Of a stretch of DNA of 15,757 bases, positions 14,301-15,757 are shown in pieces. Position 1 is the first letter of the stretch. Each line of letters opens with the position of its first letter. The translations under genes were made by a program, and so were the position numbers. This DNA comes from Microgenomates group bacterium (GTDB lineage Bacteria; Patescibacteriota; Microgenomatia; UBA1406; GWC2-37-13): NCBI GenBank assembly GCA_028276105.1, contig JAPYWZ010000003.1:1-15757 (forward strand), given 5' to 3'. The notes below the pieces were generated by a model. It searched no databases, was not told the DNA's origin, and saw only the letters and a list, made by a program, of their open reading frames with translations.

Positions 14301-14856
14301 CATTTTCAATTGCTTGCGCAATTTTTTCCGCCGCTATTGGATTGACTTGCTTAAGTTCCGAAAATTTTTTAACCGCCTCTTCACTTATTTTTCCCGACGA
14401 TGGATCAATTAACCTTTTATCACCGAATAAATAATCGCCAAAGTAATACTCAATCGCTGAAGCAGTTGATGGAGTAAAATCAATTCTTTCTTGAGCAATT
14501 TTTTGCAAAACCGCCGCTCCTTCTTTTGTTTTGGAAATATAACTTGGATCAATTCCTTGGCGAACTGCCTCAACCGCTTTGGTGAAAGCCGCAAGCACTT
14601 TTTTTCCTTCTTCTTTCTTATAGGGTAACCGCCCTCTTATTCTTGCCTCAACTTCATCAGATAGCGCCTCTTGAGCGGCTAATTTTGCTCTCTCTAACTC
14701 TTCCCTAATCTTTTCACCAATCTTCTTTTTTTCTTGATTGGGATCAGATGAATTTTTTGCTTGCTCAACCTCTTTTTTTACCTCTTCTTTTGCCGCTTTA
14801 ACTACCTCGGTTATCTCATCAACTCCTCCTTCTACAGTCTCACCTGATGTTGTCAT
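11344..14856 (-). CDS. Giant tail-anchored protein of unknown function (1170 aa)
   Basis: No signal peptide is present. Residues about 1-100 are Lys/Glu/Ala-rich and likely coiled coil (EVVKAAKEEVKKEVEQAK). The body is a long mixed alpha-helical soluble region without any motif I recognise: no Walker A, no GT, no protease triad. A single hydrophobic helix lies at the very end (about 1145-1160, VIPIALAVLLIFLIQKAI), followed by a short basic tail. This topology puts almost the whole protein in the cytoplasm, tail-anchored. Immediate downstream linkage to the pilin-domain gene suggests a cytoplasmic partner of the same apparatus. Cysteines are very few, unlike the neighbour. The start at 14856 is supported by a promoter close upstream. 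Confidence 0.85.
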   Translation of the reverse strand: MTTSGETVEGGVDEITEVVKAAKEEVKKEVEQAKNSSDPNQEKKKIGEKIREELERAKLAAQEALSDEVEARIRGRLPYKKEEGKKVLAAFTKAVEAVRQGIDPSYISKTKEGAAVLQKIAQERIDFTPSTASAIEYYFGDYLFGDKRLIDPSSGKISEEAVKKFSELKQVNPIAAEKIAQAIENAATEIGISKDEVREKLNMKKDEAHSISPELEQIPPELKNNLPLDKPEIKEIVEALLTPENFVKYVKKHREKMIQEKKNSLGRDLNSSELLKVDEELSYHIEESIVDLVAELYNKADADPSYARIPFHEVENIGYFQSLQTAYNTLSTRIQLIGRTLSERDDLKDINFFSGFSSYKEGTRKVGDKEINYSVIDPIRRARSISLPDFFRIINLEISHFRELREFTHNARIVFRFPTGGQESAWAQLSSYANKLMTSSDFDHIPFLPHSNVFQDALQIYTGLLQEELAKNDWILEPKLFAPDDRDGLNKVERDTLRILEEKYKGEKNSYQIRSAFSLAQGVAMVILLTEPETIANADPNLKHKIGPEGKPVIDPTYLGEWLSDTVVTGVLNPFVRGHLRWMSESTVGGPLGYLPIPDPKLVKKWRMGIWDHNEAMKSIEKFQRRFFEGKRSGLPEGYLTLFDIRNPGRVGSFATRGGWRWEESYQGLLYNYDGSEIKEADILTKWRRLEVVGFEPWLHFSGSIKSQFADLIKKNPTFFEYIYNRYFNGIYDRNQLEERIKKNPQEVVEEIAVRFLIHRLPAKIITEERTRFSSDQKRLWEILRTRCGFSFKQMDQAVKDLILAQTNLRREMSKKMRENEKLGKDIGLLEGNFFLSEATLEKYLNELQMAEVDGLTKQQRIDNLKKLLKEFNSYFNPFGDGKGRYFEWIKKIRGGRSTIPFALASEEVDYRYLTLRTTGMTTIKRVLGDTAKVDQVLTPVYGKLLSILKATAISGKKDISELVKLITEVKTTFEGLHGKEYANEIACYMAYLAISYFKKDTFAKPLNGLAGIGQITSLAAEFAGGSGRVWEWDSRDIGRFIFALEQSGALEKQPYDLSKIPQYEGIKIFGKQLPTEINLSKWLGEKLGRKDNKGQVIPIKFFGREIKIRLPKVRKKDFNIYSETLKRMAGGEFIHKLWDAINTVIPIALAVLLIFLIQKAIKEAFGQKK

Positions 14857-14864
14857 ATAACTTT

Positions 14865-14893
14865 ATTTTAATCAAAAAATAAAAATAAAGCAA
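14865..14893 (-). promoter_or_regulatory. Promoter of the 1170-aa protein gene
   Basis: On the minus strand there is TTGCTT (14888-14893), a 17-nt spacer and TAAAAT (14865-14870), 8 nt before the ATG at 14856. The divergent promoter of the toxin-antitoxin unit lies within 20 nt, so both compete for the same 60-nt spacer. Confidence 0.55.
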
Positions 14894-14901
14894 AGTAAAA
14901 A

Positions 14902-14910
14902 TGATATACT
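14902..14910 (+). promoter_or_regulatory. Extended -10 promoter of the AbiE-like unit
   Basis: TGATATACT (TG-n-TATACT, the box at 14905-14910) is followed by 6 nt and the ATG at 14917, predicting a leaderless mRNA. No good -35 is present, as is usual for extended -10 promoters. Confidence 0.6.
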
Positions 14911-14916
14911 ATCCTT

Positions 14917-15174
14917 ATGAAACGCCAAAAATCAAAACCTTATCTTTGGGACTATGATTATGGCAAATTAAAAAAGAGTAAAGAAGGAAGGATAAAAATC
15001 CTAGAAAGAATGATCAACTATGGTCCGGGAAAAGAAAAGATTAAACTATCACTTGTTAAAAAGTATTGGGATAAATTAAATTTAAATCCCAAAGCTCAAA
15101 GATTATTAGAACTTTTAATATGGAAAAAACCTCAATTCTCACCAAAGAACAAAAAATTATTCTGGCCGGTATAG
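14917..15174 (+). CDS. Putative antitoxin of an AbiEii-type system (85 aa)
   Basis: 85 aa, strongly basic, with no transmembrane segment. The N-terminus KRQKSKPYLWDYDYGKLKK is followed by SKEGRIKILERMINYGPG and a helix-like end NPKAQRLLELLIWKK. No family is recognised. It precedes and overlaps a nucleotidyltransferase toxin gene by 55 nt, the position of the antitoxin in AbiE/MenAT-like pairs. It is far shorter than the usual AbiEi antitoxins with a winged-helix domain. The antitoxin role is inferred from position only. The start is fixed by the extended -10 box 6 nt upstream. Confidence 0.7.
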   Translation: MKRQKSKPYLWDYDYGKLKKSKEGRIKILERMINYGPGKEKIKLSLVKKYWDKLNLNPKAQRLLELLIWKKPQFSPKNKKLFWPV

Positions 15175-15757
15175 GAGAAAACGATTATCTTAGAAAAAAC
15201 TTTTATTTTACCGGTGGTACTGCTCTTTCTGAATTTTATCTTCATCACCGCTATTCTGAAGATTTAGATTTTTTTTCGGAAAACGAAATCGATCAAGAGA
15301 TTATTTTCGCTTTAATGAGTAAATTGAGTAAACAATATCATTTTTCTTTTTCCTCACGCTTTGTTGAAGTTGTCTATCGCTTTAATATTAATTTTCCCAA
15401 AAACATTAGTTTAAAAGTTGACTTTGGCTTTTACCCCTACAAAAGACTTGAAAAAGGAATAAAATATCAAAACATTGAAATTGATAGTTTGAAAGATATT
15501 GCCACTAATAAGCTTATTACCATTAATCAACGAACCGATATAAAAGACTTTGTTGATCTCTATTTTTTATTGAAAAAAAAATATAGTATTTGGGATCTTC
15601 TTTATAGTGCTGAAGTAAAATTTAAAAAATTAGATATTGATATTCTTCTTTTAGCCCAAGATTTTCTTAAAATTGATGATTTTACTTCTTTACCAAAAAT
15701 GATTATTCCTATAAAACTCAGTCAACTAAAAATTTTTTATCGCAATTTAGCCAAAAA
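15120..15757 (+). CDS. AbiEii-type nucleotidyltransferase toxin (partial, runs off window)
   Basis: An open frame from the ATG at 15120 has no stop to the window end, giving 212 visible residues. The nucleotidyltransferase signature TGGTALSEFYLHHRYSEDLD occupies 31-50, with GGTAL at 32-36 and the acidic pair D48/D50 before FF. Later come LKVDFGFYPY and DIATNKLITINQRTDIKDFV followed by DLYFL, the conserved Lys and Asp positions of the AbiEii/AbiGii family (PF08843, DUF1814). Members such as MenT transfer nucleotides to tRNA acceptor ends and cause growth arrest or phage abortive infection. The gene starts within the 85-aa gene (55-nt overlap, different frame), suggesting tight coupling. The true C-terminus is outside the window. 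Confidence 0.88.
   Translation, partial: MEKTSILTKEQKIILAGIGENDYLRKNFYFTGGTALSEFYLHHRYSEDLDFFSENEIDQEIIFALMSKLSKQYHFSFSSRFVEVVYRFNINFPKNISLKVDFGFYPYKRLEKGIKYQNIEIDSLKDIATNKLITINQRTDIKDFVDLYFLLKKKYSIWDLLYSAEVKFKKLDIDILLLAQDFLKIDDFTSLPKMIIPIKLSQLKIFYRNLAK

Noticed and set aside
13188..14594. Frames of 61-105 codons opposite to or inside the 1170-aa gene (13188-13505, 13863-14117, 14409-14594)
   Set aside because: They lie fully within a long intact gene and have no promoter or recognisable motif.

Overview
This AT-rich window looks like a chromosomal segment of a Candidate Phyla Radiation (Patescibacteria) bacterium, probably a Microgenomates-type lineage. The evidence is the set of small single-membrane-segment proteins, a DUF5667-type protein, a type IV secretion-like membrane protein and pilin, tRNAs without encoded CCA, and very short spacers. 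Several genes end in TGA and a standard tRNA-Trp(CCA) is present, so the ordinary bacterial code is used, not the Gracilibacteria UGA-Gly code. The lineage is inferred from protein style; no ribosomal marker is present.

Region 1 (1-4150) holds housekeeping and surface genes. smpB (minus strand) diverges from a PHP-family endonuclease Q-like gene, which overlaps a Wzy/O-antigen-ligase-like polytopic protein. A DUF5667 protein converges on that pair, followed by a HIT-family hydrolase on the minus strand. Region 2 (4150-6090) is a tRNA and toxin-antitoxin island. It contains tRNA-Arg(GCG), tRNA-Trp(CCA), a decayed adenosine-specific kinase remnant directly behind tRNA-Trp, two consecutive AbrB/PIN (VapBC-type) pairs, tRNA-Met/CAU, and a pair of strong hairpins.

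Region 3 (6119-14856) is cell-envelope and secretion related. A GtrB/DPM1-like glycosyltransferase and a 50-aa membrane protein precede a secreted C39-like peptidase, a bitopic membrane protein, and a VirB6/TrbL-like polytopic protein on the plus strand. A Cys-rich pilin-domain protein and a 1170-aa tail-anchored protein follow on the minus strand. Together these resemble part of the CPR type IV secretion/competence-like apparatus, but no VirB4-type ATPase lies in the window. Region 4 (14917-end) is a third toxin-antitoxin-like unit: an 85-aa putative antitoxin overlapping an AbiEii-type nucleotidyltransferase that runs off the window.

The most consistent feature not explained by the gene list is promoter placement. 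In at least six genes on both strands a -10 box ends exactly 6 nt before the ATG, so the predicted transcription start is the A of the start codon. This implies widespread leaderless translation, and it also resolves several start codons. Other points of interest are a 28-bp operator palindrome on the second vapB promoter, a 15-bp-arm inverted repeat joining two back-to-back promoters, a sliding-clamp-type QLNLF tail on the endonuclease Q-like protein, and a heptanucleotide repeat inside the Wzy-like gene.
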